This document shows, in pieces, positions 21,549-32,400 of a stretch of DNA of 64,000 bases. How positions within the stretch are numbered: position 1 is the first letter of the stretch; the number at the start of each line of letters is the position of its first letter. The notes under the pieces are model-generated. The model ran no database searches and was not told where the DNA came from. It worked only from the letters and a program-made list of their open reading frames with translations. Made by a program: the position numbers and the translations under genes. Source of the DNA: Mytilus galloprovincialis (taxonomy: Eukaryota > Mollusca > Bivalvia > Mytilida > Mytilidae). The DNA lies in NCBI RefSeq assembly GCF_965363235.1, contig NC_134844.1, positions 73,463,497 through 73,527,496 on the forward strand, given 5' to 3'.

Positions 21549-22125
21549 GTTTTTTCGTCCAGTAGTGCAAGGGTTGCTGGTTGAGGTATCCAGCTGTAGC
21601 CTGCGTGTAGAGTGGACCCTAGTGAACAAATTGATCCCAACAGTTGTTAGGTCGGAGTGAATCTGATTTTGGTTCAGCAGTCTACAGAAGGTAATTTGGA
21701 CCCAAAATACTGAATTTCCCTATTTTTACCGATTTTTGACTTCGAATGGACCTCAAACCGGGAGAAGTTGTTTCATATGCGTATTTCAATAATAATAATG
21801 ATCAGTAGTTCTATGGCCGTGGTTTTGCACTATCTTTGCCAGTTTTTTGCCTCTGAACTTCTTGTGTAAGATACAGATGTGAAGCCTACCCCTCCAGAAA
21901 ACGGAGTTTTAGCCATTTTCGATTTTCCAAGTCCGTATTTATGCTCAAAATGCTACGTATACATGAGAAACGTGAATATGGATAGCCTCAGGTTGACGGA
22001 ACATGCGTAGCTTTTAAAATAAGTATCATAAAGTGGACTTCTTAAAGTATGGAACGCCATTGGAGCCAAATAACGGTTATTAGGGTCCGCCCGTCAAATG
22101 ACGGTCACCGCATGGTAAGGGTTAA

Positions 22126-22728
22126 GATGAATTCATGGTATACCGCCATCTTGGATTGTACAATCACAGTACAAAATGGGTCTAGTGTTTTGCCCAAATC
22201 AGCAAATTGGGAAACACATTTGCAATTTAATGGTTAGACGACTGTTTATTTATATAAAGAAAACTTGTTAATTTATTGTATTATTCAAAATATTTTAACA
22301 AATACTAATCTTTTTGGTTTTTAAAATCATTTTTTTTCAAATGAGCTGTTCCAGGGGAGATAACTCTTTTAGTACAAAATTTATACTGGGCTAATAGGGA
22401 AATTTGTTATTTTTACTTGTGACAAAAAAAAACAAGTTCGGTGACACCATGTTTTCTTTTTATTTTCTTAAAACATATTATGAAACCTATCTTCTGACAA
22501 TTTATTTCAAGATTCTATCTCATGGAATTTTTTTTATGCACTCTTATGTGTTTTTTCATGAACAAACTTTCCAAATTTAGGCAATTTTCAACGACTCATA
22601 GCTTGAAAAATAGCACGGTGACCCATACTTTTTATTATATTTTTGAAAAAAAGCATAGTAAAATCTTCATTTTGGCAAATTATAATAAAATTCTGTCTCA
22701 AATAACATTTAACTATGATCTACATTAA
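22126..22728. other. 600-bp segment present only in copy A
   Basis: This piece lies between the right TTAA of the piggyBac-like element and the point where similarity to copy B resumes. Copy B lacks it. It is AT-rich with no gene. Copy B joins the two sides at a shared ATTA. Confidence 0.65.
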
Positions 22729-23694
22729 TGATGCGACATGATCATTGAGTATGAACAAAACCACCCCAAGTCTGTCAAATAAACTATGTTTAAAACATAA
22801 ACGATACACCTTTTAGCAGAAGATGCGTATTTCGACAATCAATGTCTCATCAGTGATGGATAAGGCCATGCTATTTGAAAATCCGAAATGGACGAAGTGT
22901 GTTTCTAAAACAGGCAAGGAGGCAGAGCTTTGCATGAATGAAATACATTCATAATTTAAGAATTTTCCCCTAATTTGAAGAAACGTTTTTGAACCATTAA
23001 AGAAATATTCATCTGAAACATTTATAATGTTTAAAAAGTTATTTTATTGTAGCAGATATTTGAATAAGTCTGCATATATTAATTTTTTTTGCAGTCCGGA
23101 TTCTGATATCGTGGTAATTTTGAGCTAAGTATGCAGTTCATAAAAGTGAAAAGAGTTCGTCGAGATATTTGTTGTGGTTTTCTGTGTTATGTTATCACCA
23201 AAGACAATTTTCCATCGTTTTCTTTTTATTCTCTTTATGTTCTGTATTATTTTCATTTTTGATATTAAATCATGTTCTATAAGATTTACTTGTACTGAAT
23301 GTATATATATATTTTATCTTTAAAAAACGTGATACATGTTCATCAACACACACTTCACCAAAGCACTACGAACACATAGGTGTTTCAGAAGTATCAACAA
23401 CTGATCAAGTTGACGTTTTCTCCAGTAACCTTTATTCAGCAACTGAAGGTTGTTAGATTTTTTATCTTTCAATATATTATAACAAGCTTGTCTTTTTGAC
23501 AGGATTAAATGTGTGCTCGATAAGGAGATGTTTGAGCTCTCCCAAAATATGTTAACACCGCCACTTTTTCCATGTGCTTGAACACATCGAGAAGGTTGTA
23601 AATTAGTGTTTGAGGTTGAGTACCATATATTTCTGATTAAAGCATGACGTATTTTTCTCTATTGAAGTGTTTGCTGTTCTGTTAAATTACTGTA

Positions 23695-24395
23695 AAGTCT
23701 CGGTCACACCTTACCGGATAGTACGAACGGACGCCTAACGGATGAAAATAAAAGTTGTTCGTTTGCAAAATTGTTTACTGTTGGGAGTCCGTTGGTGTAA
23801 AACGGACGCGTAACGAATGTATAACGGACACACACCGGATATGCAAGGTACGAGTAACAGAGACGTACCGGACAGAACGCATATCGAAAGTACATCCAAC
23901 GGACAAGTATTGCATTAAACGGACACCTAATGGAAGCGTACCGGATAAAGCAGATGAACAAGATATACGGAGAAAACTAAAGGCGACAATATTTTACATG
24001 TAAATCGCACCAACGGACTCCCAACGGATGAAAATTTTGTCAACGTTTTTTTTTATCCGTTAGGCGTCCGTTCGAGCCATCCGGTAAGGTGTGACCGAGG
24101 CTTAACGGCCACATAACAGATACAAAACGGAAACGAAACTAATGAGTACCGTACAAAATGGACGTCCTACGGATAAATTGTCCGTTGAACGTCCGTTCAA
24201 AGTTTTGAACATGCTCACAATTTTCCACCGGAAAGAACGGACGTCGACGGATACAACTTACGCTTAACAGACGTGCACCGGATATAGACAGACGTCTGAC
24301 GGATAAGAACGGACGTTTAACAGACATGAGCGGATTGAAAAAAGTTATCCGTTAGGCGTCCGTTTGAGCTATCCGTTAAGGTGTGACCAAAGCTT
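23695..24395. mobile_element. Foldback-like element built of ACGGACG/CGTCCGT motifs (copy A)
   Basis: The outer ends are inverted: 'CTCGGTCACACCTTACCGGA' at the left and 'GTTAAGGTGTGACCAAAGCT' at the right. Another inward-facing end at about 24060-24103 ('GGTAAGGTGTGACCGAGGCT') suggests a compound of two units. The interior is dozens of short motifs such as AACGGACGCCTAACGGA in both directions. It has no coding. The same structure is at 43363-44234. Confidence 0.72.
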
Positions 24396-24539
24396 AAGGA
24401 AGGGACGTTTTCATTGTTTATTTTTGTTTATGGCAATATTTGATTCACCTTTGGTCATTACAAGAGACATATAGCACAATATCTTTTAATTCAGTAATGA
24501 ATACTTTTTTTCGCCTCATTTTCATACACAAATTTAGTT

Positions 24540-24661
24540 AAAACCATGATGTCAATGGCATCATTCTTGCAGGTACATTAAATACTTGTGAACTTAAATA
24601 CTGATAATGTAATTTCTTTATCAGCTATTCACGTCAATTTACCAACTAACACAGTTCACAA
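24540..24661 (+). other. Probable leader (5' UTR) exon of the B-box gene, copy A
   Basis: The block 'ATACTGATAATGTAATTTC' to 'CAGTTCACAA' is followed by a GTAGGT splice-donor-like site at 24662. It is conserved with 44380-44501, more loosely with 29340-29433 and partly with 47720-47812. Conservation is centred on the donor and continues into the start of the presumed intron ('TTTTCAGAACAAATAC', 'AATGAAAACGGTT'). The coding exon starts about 570 bp downstream after an acceptor-like TTTTGTAG. Confidence 0.5.
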
Positions 24662-24774
24662 GTAGGTTTTATTTTCAGAACAAATACCTTAGCATTTAAA
24701 ATTAAAACAATGAAAACGGTTTGATGTTGTAGCGAAATTTGCCTGCCCTTTTTCGAAATCTTCAAGGTTGTTGA

Positions 24775-24972
24775 GATATTACATTATTAACACGGGTCAG
24801 CTATTTATCGTCCCGTTCCAACAGACTTCCATTGTTTCTCAAGACCATACACGCAAATAGCGTCGAGGGAGAACCAAAAATGCAGACCCTGAAATTTTCT
24901 CCCCGGAACGGGGATCGAGCAAGGAACCTTTGTGTTTGTAGTCAACTGCGCTTACCAACACACCCCGCCTGT
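24775..24972 (-). repeat. tRNA-headed SINE, reverse orientation (copy A)
   Basis: Read on the minus strand it has 'GTTGGTAAGCGCAGTTGACT', 'ACAAACACAAAGGTTCC' and 'CTCGATCCCCGTTCCGGGG', a tRNA-like head with A-box- and B-box-like parts. A body follows that is related to 3930-4120 ('GGTCTTGAGAAACAATGG'). In copy B the same SINE is cut short at the head end. Confidence 0.65.
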
Positions 24973-25228
24973 GATAACGTTATCTGTATATATTAACTTA
25001 AATTGTATAGTTCAGTATTTAGTAGGTGAACTACCTCATTACCCCTCTATTAGACTTCAAACTTTAGACTTTAAAAGAGGACTTCAAAATAGATATAAAT
25101 CAAACGATTGTTTATTCAGGGTTTACGCTCTGTTTCCTTGAAGTACTTCCGACATCATGGTGTGTAGAAAAGATTCCCTACAGAAACTGGTTTGCACAAT
25201 ATTTTCATAATTTTGTAGATCTATAGAT

Positions 25229-26997
25229 ATGATAGCAAAATATTGTGAACCATGCAGTGCACGCAGCATGACCCAAACAGCCTCTCAATGGTGAACCGAA
25301 TGTGAAGAAACACTGTGTTCCGAATGTACAGAAGCCCACAAAGTCCAAAAAATGTCACGAAGTCACCATTTTGTTGAGATATGTAAACTACCGAAGAACA
25401 TTCATCTATCCAATAATTGTTCAATGCATCAACAGTTGCCTTTAGACTATTTTTGTGTCGATCATGATATTATTTGTTGTAAAGAATGTTTGCCTAAAGA
25501 TTATCGAGCATGCAAGAACGTCACATCAATTGATATTGCATCAAAGAGTTCTAAGCAGTCACAGTCATTCCTGGATTATGACGAACAGTTGAGCTTTATT
25601 TCAGAAGCATTAGAAAAATTGAAAAAAAATCGGACGGAAAATAGTAGTCGAATAGAACAAGAAGAAACAAAAATTTGGAAACTAGTAGCGAAAACAAAAG
25701 AAAATATCATCAAACAAATAGAATCTTTAGAAGAGCTGCTTATTAAACAAATAACCGAACTCAAAGAAAAAAATATAACTGGTATAAAACGCCAGGAGAA
25801 AGAAATAGGTGAATTAGTAACATCAACAAACGACCAAAAGAAAACTTTAGAATTTATTAGAAATCATGGTTCTGAGAAACAAGCATTTATTACAATTCAT
25901 TCTTCCAAAACAATCTTAAATGACATTGAAAACAAAGTGAAACAGTTGACAGATTCGTTTGTAAATACCAGTCTTATGTTTGTAGAAAGTGTATCAAAAG
26001 ACTATTTAACTGATATTGGGTTAATAGAACTGAAGGAAACGCCTTGTTCATTTTCAATGGTCCCTCACAAACAGCTGCAGTCACAGGTTCAAGTTGTTTC
26101 GAAAAGGAAGATTACCTCCGTAACCTATCTAAACGACATCGACACGAAAGGAGAAAGATTGACAACAGCATCTGGCATGACGATATCGGACAATAACAGA
26201 TTGATTTTCTGTGATATAAATACGAGCAAGATTTATGTTTTTGTTTACAACAGAACCTACCTATCCTCTATCAGCTCTCCACATCCACCGTGGGATATAG
26301 CAGCAATACCAGGAACAACCATTGCTGTTATGTCTTGTAGATGTTTAGCGTACTTACAGTTCATCGATATAGATATGCACAAAATTTCGAAGCAGGTGAA
26401 AGTGAACCAAAGTGAAAGTTGTGGTGTTGATACAACAAAAGATAACATCTTTGTCGGATCTAAAGGTAAGATACCAAACTCCGAAACAGCAGTTACGTCC
26501 TCTTTACTACACTACGTTGACTTTAATGATAGTTTAGCGAAGCAACGTCACCACTGTTTCGGAGTTTGGTAAGATACATGTCCTAGACTTACGTGGAAAT
26601 TTCGAGAGAACAATAAGTGTTAAAAAAAGCAGATCTTTACATTGACTACATAACCGTTTGCTCAAATGGAAACATTTGTTATTCAACCATCAATAAAGTC
26701 TACCGTATAACGGCAGGGGGAAACCCTGTTTTTTCGTATACCTCTCCTGACCTAGTTCAATCCCTAGATATTCAAATAGATGATGAAGACACCCTATACG
26801 TCCTTGGACGTGATCCACGAACCATTGATATTTTCACGTCTTCTGGAATCTTAGTAGACATTTTATCGACCGATACTTTATCGGAACCTCTTTCATTCTG
26901 TTACAACAAGAAACTATCTAAAGTTTACATTGCAAATAATCGCGGAGAAACAATATCAGTTTTCAAGGCAAAAAAGAAACATTTTAAATTAATTTGA
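25229..26997 (+). pseudogene. B-box / coiled-coil / propeller protein, broken copy A
   Basis: It is a paralog of the intact gene at 34126-35763. The ATG at 25229 opens the same reading ('MIAKYCEPCSARSMT') but a TGA at 25292-25294 replaces the cysteine codon expected after 'SQW', inside the first B-box. The frame then stays open through the second B-box, the lysine/glutamate-rich coiled coil and the early propeller. A ~95-bp MITE (26474-26568) interrupts the propeller after 'IFVGSKGKI', and one extra A in the run near 26622-26628 shifts the last part, which ends 'GETISVFKAKKKHFKLI'. Translation from the internal ATG at 25352 could give a 406-residue protein lacking the first B-box and the rest of the propeller; more likely it is dead. 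Confidence 0.88.
26474..26568. mobile_element. Short MITE inserted in the coding exon (8-bp duplication)
   Basis: The left end CCAAACTCCGAAACAG is inverted at the right (CTGTTTCGGAGTTTGG, to 26569). GTAAGATA flanks it at 26466-26473 and 26569-26576, an 8-bp duplication. If the duplication is taken as 7 bp the inverted ends become a perfect 16 bp. The paralogs show the unfilled site ('AAAGGGAAGATATATG' at 34.36 kb and 'AAAGGAAAGATACATG' at 45.4 kb). An 8-bp duplication suggests hAT- or P-like mobilisation; the superfamily is not certain. Confidence 0.88.
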
Positions 26998-27299
26998 ACA
27001 CAAGTTTTTGTATGTGTTGCATAAAATGTAAATAAAATTAGGTTGTTGATTGAAAGTATGTTTGATGAAACATACACAAATTATGTCATTTCAAGTTTTT
27101 TTTAGGTATTGCTGTATTATAATTTGTCTGAGATGTTTTATGCTTCCTTGTTACACATTTGTTTTTTTAAGTGATTAAGTTTATAATACAATGTTGACTG
27201 CTGTCCCCCCCCCCATTTTTTTTTAACATTTTTCCGTATGTTTGTTTATTTTACGTATCGATGGAATTTGATGAGATTGCGTTACAAGTGAGAAGTTAA

Positions 27300-27512
27300 G
27301 CTAGTTATAAAACCCGGTTCAATCAGCCGTTTTCTACAGTTGTTAACCGTTTGTTTGATGTGTTTGAGTTTTTGATTTTACCATTTGATAAGAGACTTTT
27401 CGTCTTGAATTTCCTAGGAGTTAAGTATTTCGTGATTTTACCTTTTATATATATCTTTTAGCTATTTGTGTCTACTATTGTTGTCTCATTGACTCATATT
27501 CCACATCTTATT
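27300..27512 (+). repeat. Interspersed repeat with SINE-like tail
   Basis: 'GCTAGTTATAAAACCCGGTT', 'GATTTTACCATTTGATAAGA' and 'GACTTTTCGTCTTGAATTTC' are shared with 54812-55010 and in part with 48190-48480. It ends 'TTGTCTCATTGACTCATATT' then 'CCACATC', the SINE-like family tail. Confidence 0.6.
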
Positions 27513-27689
27513 TATTAGTCATTACAAGAAAAGTCGAAAGAGACAGCAGAAGAGAAATCCTCTGTAAGGATGCTAAAAATTTAGTATATCTGTAAGGTAT
27601 TCATGAAATTTTCAAATCGATCTGTGACATTATAAGTGATACTGGATTGAAAAGGTTGGACGATTTTCTGAGACAGCGTTCCAAATCTT

Positions 27690-28060
27690 ATTTTCAATAT
27701 TAAAGGCAATAGTAGTATACCGCTGTTCAAAACTCATAAATCCATGGACAAAAAACAAAATCGGGGTAACAAACTAAAACCGAGGGAAACACATTTAATA
27801 TAAGAGGAGATCAACGACATAAACAGAAACGGACAAAGCATCAGACAAATTCCCACGAGAATAACAAATATAACATCTAAACCAAATACATGAATTTTTG
27901 ATAAACAAGTTCCGTGCCACGTCTTATCTTAATATCTCAAAAATGAGAGAAAACAAACCAGGAAGTCAATAGAATTACCTCATTACTACACAAAAATATT
28001 TTCCTCTCTTAAATGCCGAGCATGATCCTTGGAGAATTCTCCAAGTAACCACGAAGGGTC
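27690..28060 (-). repeat. Interspersed repeat, reverse orientation
   Basis: 'AGTAGTATACCGCTGTTCAA', 'CTCATAAATCCATGGAC' and 'CGGGGTAACAAACTAAAAC' are matched in reverse at about 54695-54760 ('GAGTTTTGAACAGCGATATA') and 48440-48480. The 28310-28510 segment carries related wording ('AACAAACTAAAACATCAAG', 'AACAACGGAACAATAGAAAC') and is probably a second fragment. Confidence 0.55.
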
Positions 28061-28509
28061 TACCAGTATGATAAAAGAAGTTGTCATTGTACAGTCAGGT
28101 AAGTTTCCGTACCCTTTTTAAATGTTAATCTATATCGGTATAATACTTGATTCATATTCAAATCATACAAATTCCAAAGCAGGTGAGATTCAGTTCATGT
28201 TGAGCATAATTTGTCTTCAAATCTTATCCTGCTGCACTTTTTTCCCCTGTAAAGCATATATCCATTTGTTTGATATTTCATGTACAGTATACATACAGGT
28301 ATATGAAAAATTAAAGCAACAGAAGAACACGACAGTTTAATAATAATAATTCGAATAAGCAAAAACAAACCTGAATAACAAACTAAAACATCAAGAAACA
28401 TATCAGCTATATGAGGAAAACAACGGAACAATAGAAACATCTTACTACAATTAAAGCAAGCACCAACATACATAGAAACGAACCGTATATATAACGAATG
28501 CCTCATTCC

Positions 28510-29340
28510 TAAATTTTACAGGACATTCTAGACAAAATAGTGTGTTGAACCTGGTTTTATAGCTAGCCAAATCTCCTACTTGTACGGCAATGTAAAGAAT
28601 ACCGCTACAGAGATAAAACTACGTGACATTGATACAGTACAAACAAACACAAGAACATGCAACAAACAGAAATACATAAATGAGTAATAAAATAGTACAT
28701 CACAACATGTAAACCGCAGAATGACAGCGGAAACCTTTCATGAATTGACGACACCACAATACGACAATACAAGTATAAACTGTGTGTCGCATAAATGGAT
28801 CTACTTCTTTATACTATCACAGGTAAATGTCTAAAAATGAAAAAGATGGCATATCAGATAAGCAGTAAGGATAACCGGTTGAATATGAAAAATTTTGAGG
28901 GATTTGTTGCACATTGCCATCAAGCATCACGGTAGACCGAAATAAGTGTAACTAAAATAACGTCTATCGAAAATATCAAAACCGTCAAATTATTTCCTTG
29001 AGCATCACCATTGTTAGTTTAAGAACAAAATACATGTATTAAAAACGAAGATAACACATTCTCGGCAGTAGCAAATTAACAATCTATACAATAGGTAGAG
29101 CCAACAAGAAGGTTAGTCTTCCGAGCATAATTGTAAGTATAGAATGGACTGCCAAGACAAAAAGAGGTATGATAATAGGATAAGACAACGTGTCATACAA
29201 TAAGCCATATACAGGCCCATTAGATTCTTTTTGAAAGGGTACATATTTGCCGTTAATGAACCAATCTATAACAAGTTCAATATTATTTAAAATAACGTTT
29301 GACATGTCACATTTACTGATAACATTGTAACTGACGAGTA
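28510..29340. other. Stretch without a supported gene
   Basis: It is AT-rich. A minus-strand 88-codon hydrophobic frame ends at 29084, but it has no relative I can name and overlaps the putative leader-exon region of the intact B-box gene, so it is not called. Confidence 0.5.
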
Positions 29341-29433
29341 ACCCGTACATGTGTACTTTGATACTGATAATCTACAAGGTCTTTATCAGTTCTATGTGTA
29401 AAATTAAATAACTGACACGCGTACGGATCACAG
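29340..29433 (+). other. Probable leader exon for the intact B-box gene
   Basis: 'GATACTGATAATCTACAAG' and 'CTTTATCAGTT' followed by 'GGATCACAG' and a consensus GTAAGT donor at 29434 match the leader blocks of copies A and B. Downstream 'CACAATGAAAACGGTT' is shared as well. If it is used, the first intron would span about 29434-34120 and end at 'TTTTTATTATAG' just before the coding ATG. Confidence 0.5.
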
Positions 29434-29499
29434 GTAAGTTATATTTTTTTATAATAATGATTTCTTCAAAGTCAAAAACGGCATTTAAACTTCACACAA

Positions 29500-32400
29500 T
29501 GAAAACGGTTCGGTAACTTAATCATCATAAAGATTGTTTACTTTTGAATAAATTATTCAAAAATGTTCTAAGAAAAGATTTCAACCTATTCTTTTGAAAT
29601 ATTTCTTTTAGGAAAAAGGGGGAGGAGTTTAAAGAAGACTTTTTAACACTGATATATATTATTATAAAAACAGTTTTTAGCTCGATAACAACGACTTATA
29701 ACTGAGGAAAAATCTTTATCCTCTTTCTTGTGTATAGGTTGCACTTTGTAAATACAACTGTTTCTAAAAACACGCCTCTTTTAGGGAGATCTTGGATATT
29801 CATAGACAATTAATTTTGTTTACATACTGGTTCCCAGTTATGCTCTCTGTGTTTCATCTCACAGTGAATTAATTTGGGAATGTTACTAGTAAATAAACAT
29901 GTGCATATTGCTTACATTGAAAACTATGGTAACCTTTCATTCAAGGTAGGGGTAGTTAAGAAAATTAGTGTTAGTTTAAACTCTGAGAAGTTCAGGGTAT
30001 ATAAACGTTGAAAATATCCCGCACTGTCCTATATTTTGACCTTTGAAAAAAGTTGCTTATGAACTTACAATTCTAGAATAAGATTTTTTTTTCAAAACTT
30101 CATAGTAAAAGTGGTACAAATTTTAGCCGTAAAAGGAGTTCCTACGTGAAATTGCATTATTTATAGTAATGCAAACTACAACAATAAAATATATTCACGA
30201 ACAACCATCTATCTATACATGGGATTTAACGTCCTTCACGACAACCAACTGCTCCCACAACTATTTAATAAAGCTCGCAAATGTACATGGCATTTATGCT
30301 GAAGTAATAGACACATTCAACCTTCCATTAGTAGAAAAGTACCCCTCCCCCCCCCCTTCCCCAGAAAAAAGCCATGAATGAAATTATTACAGATCAGCTG
30401 AGTTATCTATTGAAAAGGATCATACAAAGTAATGCAAGATGCAGTTGTAAAAATAGTTATACTATAAGTACGTCTGAACCAGTGACAACTCTACTACAGG
30501 TTTTATCCATCGGATCACCAGCAGTGATGGTGATAAAAGGCTGACAATACATTTCATATATATAATTCGTCTAAACATCAGCCCAACAATGTAAGATCTG
30601 TAAAAATATATTTTGTCAGCAGTTATAACTCAATGATGACTTGTTTTGCATGAAGTTTCTATTTCAATGTCTAGTAGTATGTTTTAAAGTAGATCTTGAT
30701 GCTGATGTTTATGTCACTCCTAGATTTATCTTCCCTTTAGAGTTATCCTTTAACACAAGGTTTTGTCATATTCGGTTGAGCCAGAAGGTATCATAGCAGA
30801 AGTAGGTTAACATATATTAATTCAAGTCATATTTGGTATATAAGTTACAAGTCTTAGATCTATGAAAAATATATCACCTGGGACACTTAAATAAGAGAAC
30901 TACCATTACAAGGTTTTGAAAAAAACTACCAAAATGCTATACCGGAATAATTTAAACCAAAGTTACAAATATATAATTGGACAGAATCACATGGAAACCC
31001 AGAAGATTACAACTGCAACAACTTAGTTTTAAAAATTCATTAGGACCACCTTAAAAAGAATCAGCTATAACAGGGCACACTTATCGTTCTGGTATACCAT
31101 AAGGGAATATAATAAATGTATCACAATGTGTTGGACTATCCCTTGTATCGTCCAACAGTGGGTATAGCTCGTTCACAATAGACATAGTAGGTTTTGGTCA
31201 CATGACCTATCTTCCAATACAAGTGGTAATTGCAGCTTTACATTACTTCCCCTTTGAAAGTCATTGGCGTCGAGAATAAATAGGAGCTTATATCATGTTG
31301 TTTATTAAAGACAAATAAAAACATTATTGTATTCATCAAACTTTAAAAAAAACCACGTGAAATCTAACAACAAATGTAAAGTTTTAAGCCTTTTGATCAA
31401 AGAACATAAAACAAATTAGAAACTATAAACACATTGAGCAATAAAAGGGAGTAATTCACAATCTATTCAAAACATTGGTTTCTGATTTTGTTATGTTCAT
31501 CTTTATCAAGTATATTAAATCACATGTAGTCTTTACTTCTAAACATTTGATGATACTTTTTATCTATTCGTCGAAGAAAGCGGAATAAATCAGATCTATA
31601 TTGGTAAAATTTAAATGATTTTTATTGCTAGGTTTGTTGTCCAATTATCTTAGTTACTTGTGACAAATCGACAAAAATTAATCTAAACATATCATACCTT
31701 TCAAATCTGTATAAAAGAGCAAAATTGTAAGGTTGTAATATTTATGATGTGTTTTGATGTTAAATCATATTAATTAACACCTTTCCCTTTTATGGACACT
31801 TATTAATCTCAGAATTAATACCTTGTATATGTATGTAAGATGTGTCCTAAGTATTAAATATATATTTTTTAATTTTGAATCTATAATTCGGTGACAATGA
31901 TGATGTTGAACAGCAATGATTGATACTCTTATATTTTTACAAGATATATCATATCCCGGGTTTTTTTCTGAGGTTGCTGATCGCTATGTCAAATTTGATA
32001 GAAACGGAATATAACAGCTGTTTATGATAACAAAAATTGTCAATTGTATTCATTAAACTTAATGGAATAATGCGTGAGATATAACTAACAGTGGTATTAT
32101 TACGCCATTTGATCAGAAACCAAATCAACAAATCAGGGACCATAAAAAGTTAGCATAAGGGGGAGTAAGATCTCTGTTTTGTTATGCTCGCGTATGATTG
32201 ATCTGAATTATTAACCGAATAAAGCGATTCCGTGTTAACAGTGTCTGTGTACAATAAAACAGATTGGAATCTTGCTAGATATGAAGCTTTGTTAACTTTA
32301 TCAAGTTCATAATTCTTTGTAAGAGACATTTTCAAATTATAATACTTGTGTACCTTTAAATACTACATTATACTAGTAAATACATTTGTATGTCGATCGC

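Larger units (their letters stand above)
7186..21567. mobile_element. 14.4-kb CACTA-like (EnSpm-type) element, non-autonomous
   Basis: The left end reads 'CACTACTGGACGAAAAAAC' (7186-7204) and the right end carries its exact complement (21549-21567). Similarity extends to about 50 bp, including a second shared block 'CATACCAGTAACAGTCGTT'. The 3-bp CAA flanks both ends (7183-7185 and 21568-21570). CACTA termini, a 3-bp target duplication and subterminal repeat arrays are the hallmarks of the EnSpm/CACTA superfamily. No transposase is recognisable. Contents are a DIRS-type element, SINE and MITE copies and about 4.4 kb of AT-rich sequence without genes. Confidence 0.78.
6924..22121. mobile_element. 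piggyBac-like element with TTAA duplication, hosting a large insertion
   Basis: Perfect 14-bp inverted ends CCCTTACCATGCGG lie at 6924-6937 and (complement) 22108-22121. Each is abutted by TTAA (6920-6923 and 22122-22125). TTAA plus CCC-starting inverted ends is the piggyBac pattern; Kolobok also uses TTAA. Apart from the 14.4-kb element at 7186-21567, it has only about 260 bp on the left and 555 bp on the right, with no transposase frame, so it was a roughly 0.8-kb non-autonomous element before being invaded. Confidence 0.75.
22729..26997 (+). repeat. Large duplication, copy A part 2 (matches 42362-45811)
   Basis: It aligns collinearly with copy B through the foldback-like element, the leader exon, the reverse SINE and the B-box pseudogene. 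Differences are a ~210-bp block at 43650-43865 that is different in B, a ~230-bp stretch next to the SINE (24962-25190) missing from B, the MITE at 26474-26568 missing from B, and a deletion of the central part of the B-box gene in B. Confidence 0.92.

Noticed and set aside
23704-24003. Small frames with repeated T-R-N and V-R-Y-A-F words
   Set aside because: They are translations of the ACGGACG motif array of the foldback element.
29084-29350. 88-codon hydrophobic minus-strand frame
   Set aside because: No family recognised, no clear start context, and it overlaps a block that is better explained as a non-coding leader exon on the other strand.
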